Assembly (NCBI GenBank): GCA_037042915.1
Contig: CM073194.1
Span: 2,666,001 to 2,730,000 of the forward strand
Direction of reading: 5' to 3'
Source of the DNA: Auricularia sp. M13
Taxonomy: Eukaryota > Basidiomycota > Agaricomycetes > Auriculariales > Auriculariaceae
DNA: 64,000 nucleotides
Positions 33,540 to 44,446 of this stretch are shown here, one piece after another; the first letter of the stretch is position 1, and every line of letters starts with the position of its first letter. A program made the position numbers and the translations under genes. Below the pieces are notes generated by a model, which saw only the letters and a program-made list of their open reading frames with translations, did no database searches and was not told the origin of the DNA.

Positions 33540-36500
33540 ATGGGTGACCATGGCGGCGATACAAGCATCCAGCATCACGAGGGCAATATCGCGACCGCTG
33601 CCGCCGCTGCTGCCACCGCCAGCACCCAAGCCGAAGAAATCGAGATTGGACTCGACGATATCCATGTGGGTGGAGATGCCGACGACGTGAACATGCAGGT
33701 GGGTTGCATCCATAAGTGCAGCCGATGGGCGCGCTGCTCACATTCTCTCAGGATGACGGGCACGGTGGATCGCACTCTGCAGACGCGCCTGTGCCTGCTG
33801 CCGAGGAGCAGGTATGCATACCGCTCAACTGTTAGGATGAGACTGATTTGTCGGGAATAGGATGCTCCCGGATACCATTCGCGCCGCGGCGACTCGAAGG
33901 AGGCCGTGGCCACGCTTTCTGCGCCATGGCGCCCGCGGCTCGAGAACGATCCATGGCCCTGCAAGCCGCAAGCTGTCGCGTTCGACTCTGAGGCCAAGCG
34001 GTATATCTACTCGTTCTCCCGGGCGAGCCCATCCCGGACCTGCCCATCAACGAGTACCCGCGCCTGCGCACAGACTTCCGGCTGGGCGTACACGATCCGA
34101 TGCAGTACCCTCAGTACTGGCAGCCTGCGGCACCGCACATGGCGTGGATTCCTCTGGTCAAGCCGCACCGTGACCTGTACGGAGAAAACATCACGGGCTA
34201 TGTCATGCAGCCCGAAGACTGGCTGCCGGTGCAGGACAGCGCTAGTTACGGGCGCCTGGGGCGGCCATTGCTGGCGCGTTTGCAAGACTCGTTCTACGAG
34301 ATATACGTGCTCGTGCTGCCTCTTCTGCGGACGGCAAGGACGCGCATCTTGCTCCCCACCACCACCATCAACGACTGCATCCGCTTGCTGTCAGACTTCC
34401 AAAGTCTGACAGCAACGTTCCGCGAGACCGCTGTGTCCGTCACCCGCATACAACGCGGCATCGCCGAACTCCGGGCTTTCAGATTGTTCAGGCTCGATGT
34501 AAAATATCATGTTGGCGATGAACGCTTTGTATCGGATCGCATGTACGACTGTGTTGGCGTCTTCAGCACGGACAGCGCGATGGTGACGCTCCTTCACCGT
34601 CTCGGGATACCCGTTTGGTTCGTCTCAAAATCCATGCCGCCCAATATGAGGAAAGACCAGCTGTCACGCGTGTTTGAGCACTTCCGCCGAGTTGAGATGA
34701 CGCCGCGGGACGCTCTAGACACTGAGGGACGGGATTGGAGTGGGGTAGTGTATCGGCCACCCACCCCGCCGTATTACCCCGACGACGACGAGCATGTGGG
34801 TACACCACGACCCCAGGACGATGAGCCAGTCGATGAAGCGCCTGCGCGCGGACGTGAGCCCGCAACACGCTCAGTCTCCCGTGATCGATCCCGGTCTCCG
34901 AGGCCTGGACGGGCACGTCCTCGAGCACGATCGCGCCACGCACAACAAGAACGGAACCAGCGTCAAGGGTGCCTCAATATTTGCTGAGGGAAGAGCCTCG
35001 TTACCCTGGTACGTTTGTGGGTTGTTTTTGGTGCCCTTGCTCACGTGTTTGCTTTAGCTGGTAGCAAGTCGCGTCGGCCCGCAGACGCACCCCCGGCTTG
35101 GATCGCACGGACCTGGGAAACCGACCCAGGGCACCAGGCCAATGACCACCCTGCTCTTCCAGAGTGGGTGCCGCGACCGCCAAAATGGCTTGCGCACGTT
35201 GCTGCTTCAGTGGACCGCTCTCGAATGCGCGAATATCGGCTATGCGCACCCGACGTTCTGCACCCAGTTCCGCAGGCGCGATTCGGAGAGCCTTTACAGT
35301 ATACCATGCCACCCTTCCACCACTTTGTTGCGCAGAAGGAGAGCCGCATGGTCTTTGTCTTCAGGTCCTGGGTTGCGTTGCGCAACTTCTGGCTGCGGCG
35401 CATCATGCGCGACGGCTTCATTGGTTTATCGGCTAAAATATGGCGGAAGGTTCTTGACGACAAGTACCATACAACCCCGGAGCATGAGTCGTGGGTCAAG
35501 GAGAACTGCACGGGCCTGGGCATCAAGGCCAGCGACGTGAACAAAGCCGCCTCGCTCACCAGCAGGACACATATTCTGCTGCACAACGCCACCACCACGT
35601 CGACTCTTGCCGCGAATGCGGATATGAGCTTGGTTCTGCCGCCTGTCGCCGCCGCTGAAGCTCGCCCCAGCATGGCTTATACACGTCTGCCCTCTGAGGG
35701 CGAGGATCTTATCGTCAAGAGCGCGCGAGCGTTTGCCGAGCCGTACCAATGGAAGCAGAAGGTCAAATCTGCTTCAGTATTCTTCGAGCGCACCACTGGG
35801 CACATGTATGCAGCGGATACTGCGGACCGCGAGCTCCTGCTGACCGGGGAATGGGATGAGTTCTGGGATTACGAAAGCTGCCGCTTGCTGCTGTTCCGCA
35901 AATCGTCCCGCGTACCAGAGGAGGAGGCTGTGGGCGAGGACAACGAGATTCTGCTCGACGAGAATAACTTGGCCTGGCACCAGTCAGTGGCAGATGCTGA
36001 TGGCCTGGCCTCCGGCTCTCAGGTGATGTGGATGGCCGCCGTGCCCCTTCGTCAGGTGCGTCTTATCTTTCTGTGGCTGAATGTTGCTAATCAATGCATG
36101 TAGGAAACAGCTGTGTTCGCTGGGCGCTCAGCTGCGGTTACGCCGAACCCCCCAACGCAGGGTGCAGATGCTGGGGAAGGCAATAAGCCGCCGCCCGATC
36201 CAGTTTACGGCTACGAGGCCGAGCAGCCGAATAGACGCGCAACGAAGACCCTCTTCATCGGTCAACATCCTCTGGCCGAAGAGGATCTCGCTCGGGCCGA
36301 CGTGCGCGCCTTCTTGGTGTGGGAGGTGCAGGAAACCTCGTTTCGATTTCAGCTGCGGGACCTCGACACCTACATTCTCAAGTCGCTCAAGATCTGGAAC
36401 GACGCCGTGCGGCAGGACCGCGAAGCTCTCTGGCTCAATTGCTGGGGCGGGCAAGACGGATTTGTACCTCTAGGATTACGGCAGCCGCCTCACACTGACC

Positions 36501-36739
36501 CAAACCCCGAGAACCGCAAGGTCTCAATATATAGCCTGTGGAAGATTGTGCGCGCGTGGCCGAGGTGCCGCGAGGTTACCAACCTCCGGCGCTACACTGC
36601 AACAGAGGGTTTGTCAATGGAGAAGTTGCTCGATATTGAGCGCGAGGTCTGGAGCTTCTACGCGCAGAGCTTCCAGGATTACTTTGGGATTCTGCCCACT
36701 ATGCCCACCGTGATGCCCGCCAATCCGTTTGTCTCGTGA
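33540..36739 (+). CDS. Large orphan cargo protein, two apparent frameshifts
   Basis: Exons start with 33540-33698 (acidic, Ala-rich). The conserved body follows, with LGVHDPMQYPQYWQ, WIPLVKPHRDLY and, most tellingly, DCVGVFSTDSAMVTLLHRL followed by GIPVWFVS. Then comes an Arg/Ser/Pro-rich linker, an exon 35057-36055 with WLAHVAASVDRSRMREY, FHHFVAQKESRMVFVF and WDEFWDYESCRLLLFRK, and a last exon 36104-36739. The GVF ... GIPVWFV core resembles a family of Agaricomycete proteins of unknown function that I have seen repeatedly annotated as hypothetical; I cannot verify this here. Single-base frame breaks are needed near 34018 and 34950. There is no catalytic motif. It is the right-most cargo gene of the KDZ element. 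Confidence 0.6.
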
Positions 36740-36889
36740 TGTAATGTAGATACTTTGTCAAATCCCCTCTCGTAGACTCTGCTTTGGTGAAACGACTGTA
36801 TATGACGCACTGCTGCAACAACGCTAACATGTTCCATGATTTTTCAGCCATTCATAATTGCTTGACGCTGGGGTAAGCGGCGGTAGGTC
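36740..36889. other. Short 3' flank of the orphan gene
   Basis: Non-coding DNA between the stop codon of the large orphan gene and the right subterminal repeats; no motif seen. Confidence 0.4.
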
Positions 36890-37185
36890 CGTGGTCGCGC
36901 ATAGCTATGCTCAGCGATGCGCAGCGATTCTCAGCGGTGCGGGGGGCTGATTGACGGTATCAGTATTTGCACATTGTCCAGCGATGCACTGCGCTTCTCA
37001 GCGATGCTCCATGTTAATTCAGCGATTCCAAGCTGTGTGGGTGCTGCCCGACTATGTTCATATTTAAGCGGCCCCCAGCGATGCTCAGCGATTGTCAGCG
37101 AGGCTCACTGCCATGCGAGCGCTGACCGTCCGTGCTCATATTTCAGCGAGCTCAAGCGATTACCAGCGATTCCAAGCGATTTAAA
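36890..37185 (-). repeat. Right subterminal repeats (CAGCGAT-type)
   Basis: CAGCGATGC, CAGCGATTC and close variants occur about 15 times in 300 bases. They are the reverse complement of the ATCGCTG repeats at the left end, as expected for symmetric transposase-binding regions. Confidence 0.75.
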
Positions 37186-37231
37186 TATTATTATTAGATA
37201 GCTAGTACCATTACACTACAGACGTTTGAAC

Positions 37232-37311
37232 ACTGAAAACGTGCCAAAGTGCGGGAATCGCTGAACCGATGCATTGCACAAAGTGCGGGTATCGCTTAAG
37301 CGAAAAGTCCC
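37232..37311 (-). repeat. Right terminal inverted repeat of the KDZ element
   Basis: Inverse counterpart of 14081-14160, ending GCGAAAAGTCCC. The following base, G at 37312, continues the protease codon. Confidence 0.85.
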
Positions 37312-38722
37312 GACACAGCTGAGTTTGGCGTGGTCTCTACTGCGACCTCGCTCATTGCGTACGTCTCAGTGCCGTGGCATGTGCTGCAAATTTATCCGCA
37401 TATAAAACTGCTAGCGGGCCTACCAGCATTGTAGAACAGGTGTATGCAGCGATTGGCGGTGTGCGTGGGACTGGCGCACTCAGCGGGCTGTGGACTTACG
37501 GTATGCTTGCACTGCTCATAGTTCAATGGTGTTCTGCATCTCACGTCACCGCATAGACTGCTCAACTGAGGTTAAGGTACGACGTATGTCAGTCAGCATG
37601 ACGCGGCCTGCTTTCTGATCACGCAGGCACCGTCAGCTCGAGTTCGGCTTCAGCTCTAAGACATGGCCACTTGCTCCAAAGGCCTTTACTGCGAACACAG
37701 TGGACGACAAAACCTGCGTCGGCACTCTCTTCGACATCCCCGACAACAACAGCGACGACGGGAGCGACGCAACACCGTCGTTCATCATCAGCGAACCCTT
37801 TCTTCGCGGCGTGTATGCCGTATTCCGCTTCTCGGATCCAGCTGCTGTGGGCTTTGCAACGCGGGTAGCCAGGCCGGGTCCCGATTCGACGAAGACCCCT
37901 TCGAGTCTGGGTGGTTCGGAAACAGGTCCGAGTCAGCCTTCAGGAGGCTCTGGCACTGATCGCATTGGTTCTGGGTCGAACGGTGCGACTATAGGCGGTG
38001 CGATAGGTGGAGCACTCGGTGGGCTTTTGATTCTCGTGCTCCTCATATTTGTCTTCATGCGCCGTCGCCGCACGCGGCTCGAGTCGACCCATGCCAGCAA
38101 CGCGCGCAAATTGGCGGAGGTTATCTATCCCAACGTCGAGACACATCTTGGCTCGGCGGGGGACGCACTCCCCATGATCCAGCATCCCGGAACGCCAAGG
38201 GGGGATGAAACCCCGAGATTTCTGGCACTGGCTGACCTTTCGCCACACGACCAACGGAAGGGTGCGTCGCTTCCTAGCTCGGCGCTCCTGGACGTAGCGC
38301 GGGGTGCACACCCAACCGCATCGACGGCGGCGCTCGGCCCGTACGTAGTCGAGCCATTCATGCGCGATGCATCAGAATCGTCTGCACGAGAAGGATACGC
38401 GGCGCGGGCGCTTGGTTCCCCCACTGAACGCCGCGGTCTGCGTGCCCATTTTCAGCGACCAGAGATGCCGGGCGCAATGGAGGTGCCCGATTTCGACCCT
38501 TACCTGCCGCACGAGCGCGCGCGCGACGGTGATGCGCCTTACATGCTCTACCGGCTTGAAAACCCGCCGCTACACACGAACGCTCGCCTGGTTCGAGATC
38601 CCGACTTCAACGCGACGGCGGCTGGGGTCTCTGACGCGGCCGCATCGGCGCGATCGGAGGAGCATGCAGCGCAGGCTCGTGCAGAGTCCCATCTGCAAGG
38701 AAGCAGGACGGTTGTGGGGTAA
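37312..38722 (+). pseudogene. Aspartic protease, 3' half with transmembrane anchor, early stop from a MITE
   Basis: Exons: 37312-37358, 37415-37500, 37557-37576 and 37637-38722. The first one continues the split codon of the 5' half. The second pepsin signature reads VVSTATSLIAGP where active members have a DTG- or DSG-type triad, so the second catalytic Asp is missing. The end of the lobe (LEFGFSSKTWPLAPKAF) follows, then a Ser/Gly-rich stalk, a helix AIGGALGGLLILVLLIFVF, the basic stop-transfer MRRRRTR, and a ~220-residue cytosolic tail. The TAA at 38720-38722 is the first codon of a MITE. Before that insertion the frame continued into 40143-40196. It is a membrane-anchored protease homologue, probably not functional here. 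Confidence 0.87.
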
Positions 38723-40134
38723 AGCTCCAACTAAATACATTAATTACCCATTTAATCTGATTATATTACATTACCTATTACAATTATTCTACGTGGCCCT
38801 GTAATTTCCCTGTAACGGGTTGTAATGCATTATATCACCTATAAGCCTTATAATGCGAGATACAGTCACGGAAATAAATATTTGTACACCCTGATTTTAA
38901 TGACTCTTGTATGGACAACTGCACAGCCCGATGCATGAGCAATCTTTTACTAATAAGGGGTGTAGATGACAAGTACCTAAGCTTTAATTTGGTGGTTCAA
39001 TGATGATGATTGGATTGCTGGTTCTTGTGCTACAGTCGTAAATGTGAAATACCTATACGTGCACTGATCACCCCGCAACTTCTGATCAAATATAGGAGGT
39101 ACCAAACAAAGTTTTTATATAACATATGAGAGGGTGTAGTACTAGATTATGACAGGAGAAACTACGGGAAGGGCTGCGTTGCAGAGCTAGGATCAGGTAA
39201 ACATGACTCTCGAAGTGGCCGAAACTTGACCAACTTGCCAAGGGCCGCCCAATAGACTCCCATCCTTGTGAGTTATTCAATGCAATTCACTCAGCAATAG
39301 CTGTTTGCTGTTATGAGGTAAAGGTATGAGGGATGGCAAGCAGCAATTGGCAAGTTGGTCAAGTTTTGGCCACTTCGAGAGTCATGTTTACCTGATCCTA
39401 GCTCTGCAACGCAGCCCTTCCCGTAGTTTCTCCTGTCATAATCTAGTACTACACCCTCTCATATGTTATATAAAAACTTTGTTTGGTACCTCCTATATTT
39501 GATTAGAAGTTGCGGGGTGATCAGTGCACGTATAGGTATTTCACATTTACGACTGTAGAATGAGAACCAGCAATCCAATCATCATCATTGAACCACCAAA
39601 TTAAAGCTTAGGTACTTGTCATCTACACCCCTTATTAGTAAAAGATTGACCATGCATCGGGCTGTGCAGTTGTCCATACAAGAGTCATTGAAATCAGGGT
39701 GTACAAATATTTATTTCCGTGACTGTATCAGGCTGGTGAGTGATGAGAGGGAAGATTTCTCAGTGATGGTAGGTGTGGGACTCTCATATTTTCTGATTGG
39801 ACACCTGAGACCATGGTGAGAGCATCTACCAAGGCTCCTTTGCTTCAGTGATTATTGATTGATCTGCACCAACTGCCTCCGGAGTGTGTTCAGCCTCTGC
39901 AAAACCAATTTTCGGCCAATATGCCACCCCATGCATCTCATGTAGTGTTGATGATTACACTGGTGAACATCTAGTAAGTTTGCAAGCAGTTGATACTGAC
40001 CCCTCTCCCTGTACTCTAGGTACATGTGCCACATGCGAGATATAATGAATTATAATGTATTACAACCTATTACATTACTTATTCCCATTATATTATCTTT
40101 GGGCGTAATGGTAATGTAATTGGTTGGAGCTTTA
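38720..40134. mobile_element. hAT-like MITE with 8-bp target duplication
   Basis: TAAAGCTCCAAC at the left end is perfectly inverted at the right end (GTTGGAGCTTTA). Both flanks are TTGTGGGG (38712-38719 and 40135-40142), an 8-bp duplication as made by hAT transposases. AT-rich subterminal sequence with repeated ATTACATTAC/GTAATGTAAT follows inside. No transposase is encoded. Most of its length is a second MITE inserted within it. Confidence 0.85.
38863..39725. mobile_element. Tc1/mariner-like foldback MITE nested in the hAT-like MITE
   Basis: Two arms of about 379 bases (38863-39241 and 39347-39725) are near-identical inverted copies separated by about 105 bases. Ends read CAGTCACGGAAATAAATAT and its complement, with TA on both sides. 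TA duplication and CAGT-type ends point to Tc1/mariner mobilisation. There is no coding capacity. A few mismatches between the arms indicate moderate age. Confidence 0.88.
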
Positions 40135-40142
40135 TTGTGGGG

Positions 40143-40196
40143 GCTGCGAGCACATCCAGTCACGACGCTCCTCCACAATACGATTCTCTTATGTGA
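40143..40196 (+). other. Orphaned C-terminal codons of the aspartic protease
   Basis: In the frame that led into the MITE, the DNA after the right target duplication codes 17 residues containing PPQY and then stops at TGA (40194-40196). These were the last codons of the protease before the MITE supplied an earlier stop. P-P-x-Y is a WW-domain docking motif. Confidence 0.7.
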
Positions 40197-40530
40197 CAAG
40201 ATGATCACCGTGCTCGTATCTAATACTGCGCAGCGGGCGTTGAGCGTGCTAACAGGGACATTGCAGATTGTTGGTCAAGTCGTTCTGATCCCAATAACCT
40301 CAGATACAGTGCTAGGAGAACGTCTGTTCACTCGAGTATGACCGCCTTGCGTGGATTAAATTATGTTTGGTGTCCTGGATAGCCGTATCTCGTTTCCTGG
40401 TGCAATAACACCCTCTCTGATTGATCTAATCAGCCTGCCGCAGGCTCACCACGGTCGTGGACTCTACGCGGCGATGAATATGGCTGCCATGCATACGGTA
40501 CCGCAATTACAGAGCCGGGTGCTGAATCAA

Positions 40531-41211
40531 TAGGGGGTTTCACAGTAGCGTTTCTGGGCCGTTTCTACGCCATTTCTAACGGCGTTTTGTTTGTCCTTTT
40601 CTGCAAAAACGGGACCCCGGAACACACGAAACAGTACCGGAAACGGCCTAGAAACGGCTTTTGCAGAAACGGCTTCAAGTTGTTTCTGCGGTCGTTTTTT
40701 GTACATTTCCATTTTTCCCTTGCGTGCGGTCCGCGGTTACTGGTGCCCCAGCGGCAAAGCCTCAGAGTTCCCACGCTGTAGACCCGCCGTAAAGCTGTTC
40801 CGCTCCTCGTGACGCAGCAAAGAACCAGGCTCAAGGTCCCCTATGGTGCACATATTGGTACATAAGTTCTAAAGCACCCTATGCTATAGTTTTCTCACTC
40901 TATTCGTCTTTGCCCTGCTAAATACTATCTGTACAAATCATAGAAGAACTCGGGATATGTCTATATAACTATTCAAGCCTTCGGAACAAGTTCATCGACA
41001 TAGATAGGGGCCTGGAGGGGAGTAGGGACTCGTTCTCGGGATGGGGAAAAAGACATCAAAACTGACCGTAAAATGGATTTCTGGAGGGGGGTTTCACAGT
41101 TCAGGTCGTTTTTGATGCCTTTTCTCAGCTCGAAATGGCCGTAAAATGACTCCAGAAACGGCATCAAAACGGCCCAGAAACGGCCTGAAAAGCCTACCGT
41201 GAAACCCCCTA
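40531..41211. mobile_element. Small inverted-repeat element with GGGGGTTTCAC ends
   Basis: Left end TAGGGGGTTTCACAGTAG, right end CTACCGTGAAACCCCCTA, both with a GGCCGTTT block 25-30 bases inside. The flanking TA may be the target duplication. The interior is a patchwork of AACGGCC-like repeats. A further internal left-type end lies at 41087, so a 123-bp unit (41087-41209) with its own inverted ends is nested or derived. No transposase is encoded. Confidence 0.65.
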
Positions 41212-44200
41212 ATGCTACCGACTTGGATGTTTGCTGTTGCCCGATGCCGTTCGCGCTTCCAATCTCGGCGAGCCGGTGCAAACGTACCAGATATTAGACA
41301 CCGCCGCATTACGCCCGTGCGGGACCAGCGTGTAAATCAGAGCGGTGCAGCGAACCCTTGAGAGCAGGCACGACTTCAGGGAATCGGGATGTCTTCGTGC
41401 GGCGAGATTGACATTCTGTCAAGCCATCGACATCCGTCTAATGGTCCAGACCATCGATACGAGAATGGCCGTCGGGAAACAATCGCTGAACACGACGCAA
41501 CGCACTGCATACGGCGTTGTCGCTCTTGTAGCTCTTCTCTGCGCTCCTGAATTTCGCCCATTGTTCTCTCGGAAGCATGGCTTCTCGGTCTCAACTCAGG
41601 GACACGGTCTCAGATGACAACACAGGGTTATTGTATTCCCACGGGAACTGCCTGGAAAGACACGCTGCAAACACGATCTAGATGAGCGTTGGTTAGGGAA
41701 CTAATGTCTACTGAGGCGAGACACGCGGCGTGGCGGCTAGGGATGCAGCAAAGAGGGTCGGCTTTTCTGATATCGTAGAAAGCTCTCATAGTTTTCCGGC
41801 GAGTTAAAGGCACGAACGCATGCGCTGTTCTTCGAAACCCCGGGACGATACGATATCACGGTGTTCCACTAGTAACCTGATCACACATTAACTCTCTCTG
41901 CAGTTCTGCTACAGCGATGTGTGCTGTTCTAATCCTAGTAATCGGTACGGGTGACAAGGAGAGCCGGCACGCCTGCATCCCGACAAGCTACCCTGTCGCG
42001 AGATGTTCGGGAAGCATCATGATACCGGCAAGGATTGGCCGGCGGTTCAGCCAGCTCATTCTGCTTTCCCACGCGCAGGGAGCTTCCATGTGAGGGACCC
42101 CGGAAGCGCATCGGCAAGATAATCGGCCATGTGATGACGGCAAGATGACGGCACGGGATGATCCATCACGGGTCTCCATAAGCGCGCGCGGGTGCATTAC
42201 TGTCAAGATCGTGATGGATTGTCGTCGTGCCGGGATCGTGCGAAGATAGGGACCCAATTCGTGCCTTTGACATGCATACATTATAACAGGTGATGTGCCC
42301 AAGCGCAAGCCTAGCACTTACCCTCGCCCAAATGAATCGAGGGCACTACAAAGATATCCTATGTTGTCAAACTTGCGTACTGCATTGCTCCCGTTCGGGA
42401 TGATCACAGACCCGCTTCTTCCAACATCGAGAACCCAGTCGTAAGACAATTTCATTCGAGAGACTCTTAACGTATTGCCAGCCCGGCCAGATGCAGGCAC
42501 AGAAATACCAATGCTGCGGCTATTGGCATTACACATTTAGGTTTCGCAAAAATATCTTACCCTTGACTGCGGTGATCACGGCCCGCGCCTCTGTATCCGT
42601 GTTTTCACCCACGACGATCGCTCCCGAGTGCTCAACATGGACCCGGAGAAGTACTCAAGCCGGCGTTAGGTTCCCACATCTGGAAGCGAGGCTCGGAGTC
42701 GTGCGATTGAAGTGAGCTAACTTTGACTTGGGGCGTCTGAGTTGATGTAGGCCACCTGGGATGGACAGATACGGCGTTCAGGCTCAGTCGTTATCGACTA
42801 ATATCCCACCTGCAAGAGTTCAGCTTAGTTTCCTTTGCAGACTTTCCGATGGAAGATAATGGTTCAAATGTAAAACGTCAGCTGGCCTAACTGTTCAGCC
42901 GGAGAGCTGGATCGCGAACCGCAGCCGGCGAAAGGTAAATATCGCTTTGGTGGCAGACATACGAGAACAAATCGTCCAACTATCAAGTCTCAACAAAGTC
43001 TGCAAGTCAATGAGCATCCTGCGGTCGTGTTGGTACACAATAGTCATGTGTCAACCCTCAGGCTCCTTGAAGCTCCCCAAAGCAGCATGGTCTCATATCA
43101 GCTACCGAAGTCCGAATCCGTAGTGGACTGTCATGAAATGACACTGGGCAACTCTCTTGTGTTGGGAGGTTCCTATTCTTGAAATTGCGGCGTATGCCAG
43201 CAGCCCAAATGCAATTGTTGAGCTGCGGTGCAGTGAGAGCATGCGCATTGGACACGCGGGATCAGATTTCAATCGTCGGCCAAACTACGTGGATTTCGGA
43301 CACTCACGTATACGTGCTGACCATGGTGTTCGGGAAACCGTTTGAAGTAAATTAAATATCAGGAGAATGGATTGCAATCGGCAAGCCGGACGAACCCGTT
43401 CTCACGCACTGGCGCTGGCAGCAATAGACATCCATAAGTAACGGATGACCTGATTACTCAAGAGTGCTCTGAAGGAGGTCTGTCAGTACTGCAGAATTCG
43501 ATTGTGAGATTGCGTTGCACTACCATTGCCATATAGATCGGGCGATGCAATTCTCAATGTCCCAACGGTTTTTTATTTCCTCGCAGTGAAACAGCATAAC
43601 AGCCCACTGCTCTTGCTCAGCAGAGGATCCTCATCGTCTCCTTGCACTGACTGATTGACAGCGGCCCGCTTGCAATCTCCATTTCCGACGCGCAGGGCGA
43701 TGTGGCAATCAGCATGCGACTTTGGCAGAAGCAATGCTTCCATCGCCCCAGGCTATGCCCATACGATGAGCTTGCGGCTGTGCTGCTGTTCGCGTACCAT
43801 TCCCTCTTGCGTGAGACTTGCGGGCGGAAGTCGTCCGAGCGATGCCGCTCATCAAGCTACCCTTGCAGCTGAAGAATCGAAAACCGAGGCCCAACAGCGG
43901 AGAAGAAGATCGTACATTTTACTCATTCAGAAATCCGCAAAGGGGTGCTGACGCCATCTAACGAGGTAGATCGTTCTCGGCGGCAGCGGAGTCTGTGGTC
44001 GCTGGGAGTAAGAGCGGGAGTGGGGCCCAACCTCACCGCGCATTTGTCGCCACAGAGTCAGTCCTTCGATCACGTTCGCCCGTTCAACATTGCAGATTCG
44101 CGTTGCGCAAGGCACGGATCACGGCTGCAGTGTCCGAAAGCAGACATCGAGGTTCTAAAAAGACCCGTCCCAGCCCCCCTGTCGATCCTGGCCAAGCTGT

Positions 44201-44446
44201 GGCTGGCGCGCATTGCGTCCGGTGCCGCGTGCGGAAGACCCTGGGAAAATACGAACCCGGATAGTTCGCACGAGCAGTATGTAACGGGTGTGGGGGAGCA
44301 CAAGTTGGAATCCGCAACAACACAGCGATTAGCTCCCCGCATATCGTTACAGCGGCACATCCTGCAGAGCTCCAGCGACTGCACAGCCAGAGTCATTCTG
44401 TGTACCGGTGGATGGGATCTACGCGACGGCAAGATAGAGCGATGGG

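Larger units (their letters stand above)
14081..37311. mobile_element. KDZ-type giant DNA transposon, 23.2 kb
   Basis: Both ends are inverted copies of one ~80-bp sequence. The left end starts GGGACTTTCGCTTAAGCGAT. The right end finishes ATCGCTTAAGCGAAAAGTCCC in part. Just inside, oppositely oriented ATCGCTG-type subterminal repeats occur at both ends. The insertion divides one aspartic protease gene whose two halves join in frame if a single G is counted once, which fixes the borders to one or two bases. No longer target-site duplication is visible. Contents, left to right: KDZ transposase (minus), QTPEPP protein (minus), Cys/His protein (minus), two small genes, minisatellite, TET/JBP relic (minus), SIM-RING gene (plus), satellite region, and a large orphan gene (plus). 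Confidence 0.88.

Noticed and set aside
14081-37311. Starship or Polinton/Maverick giant element
   Set aside because: No tyrosine-recombinase captain, DNA polymerase B or capsid-like gene is visible. The KDZ transposase, its inverted ends and subterminal repeats explain the element.
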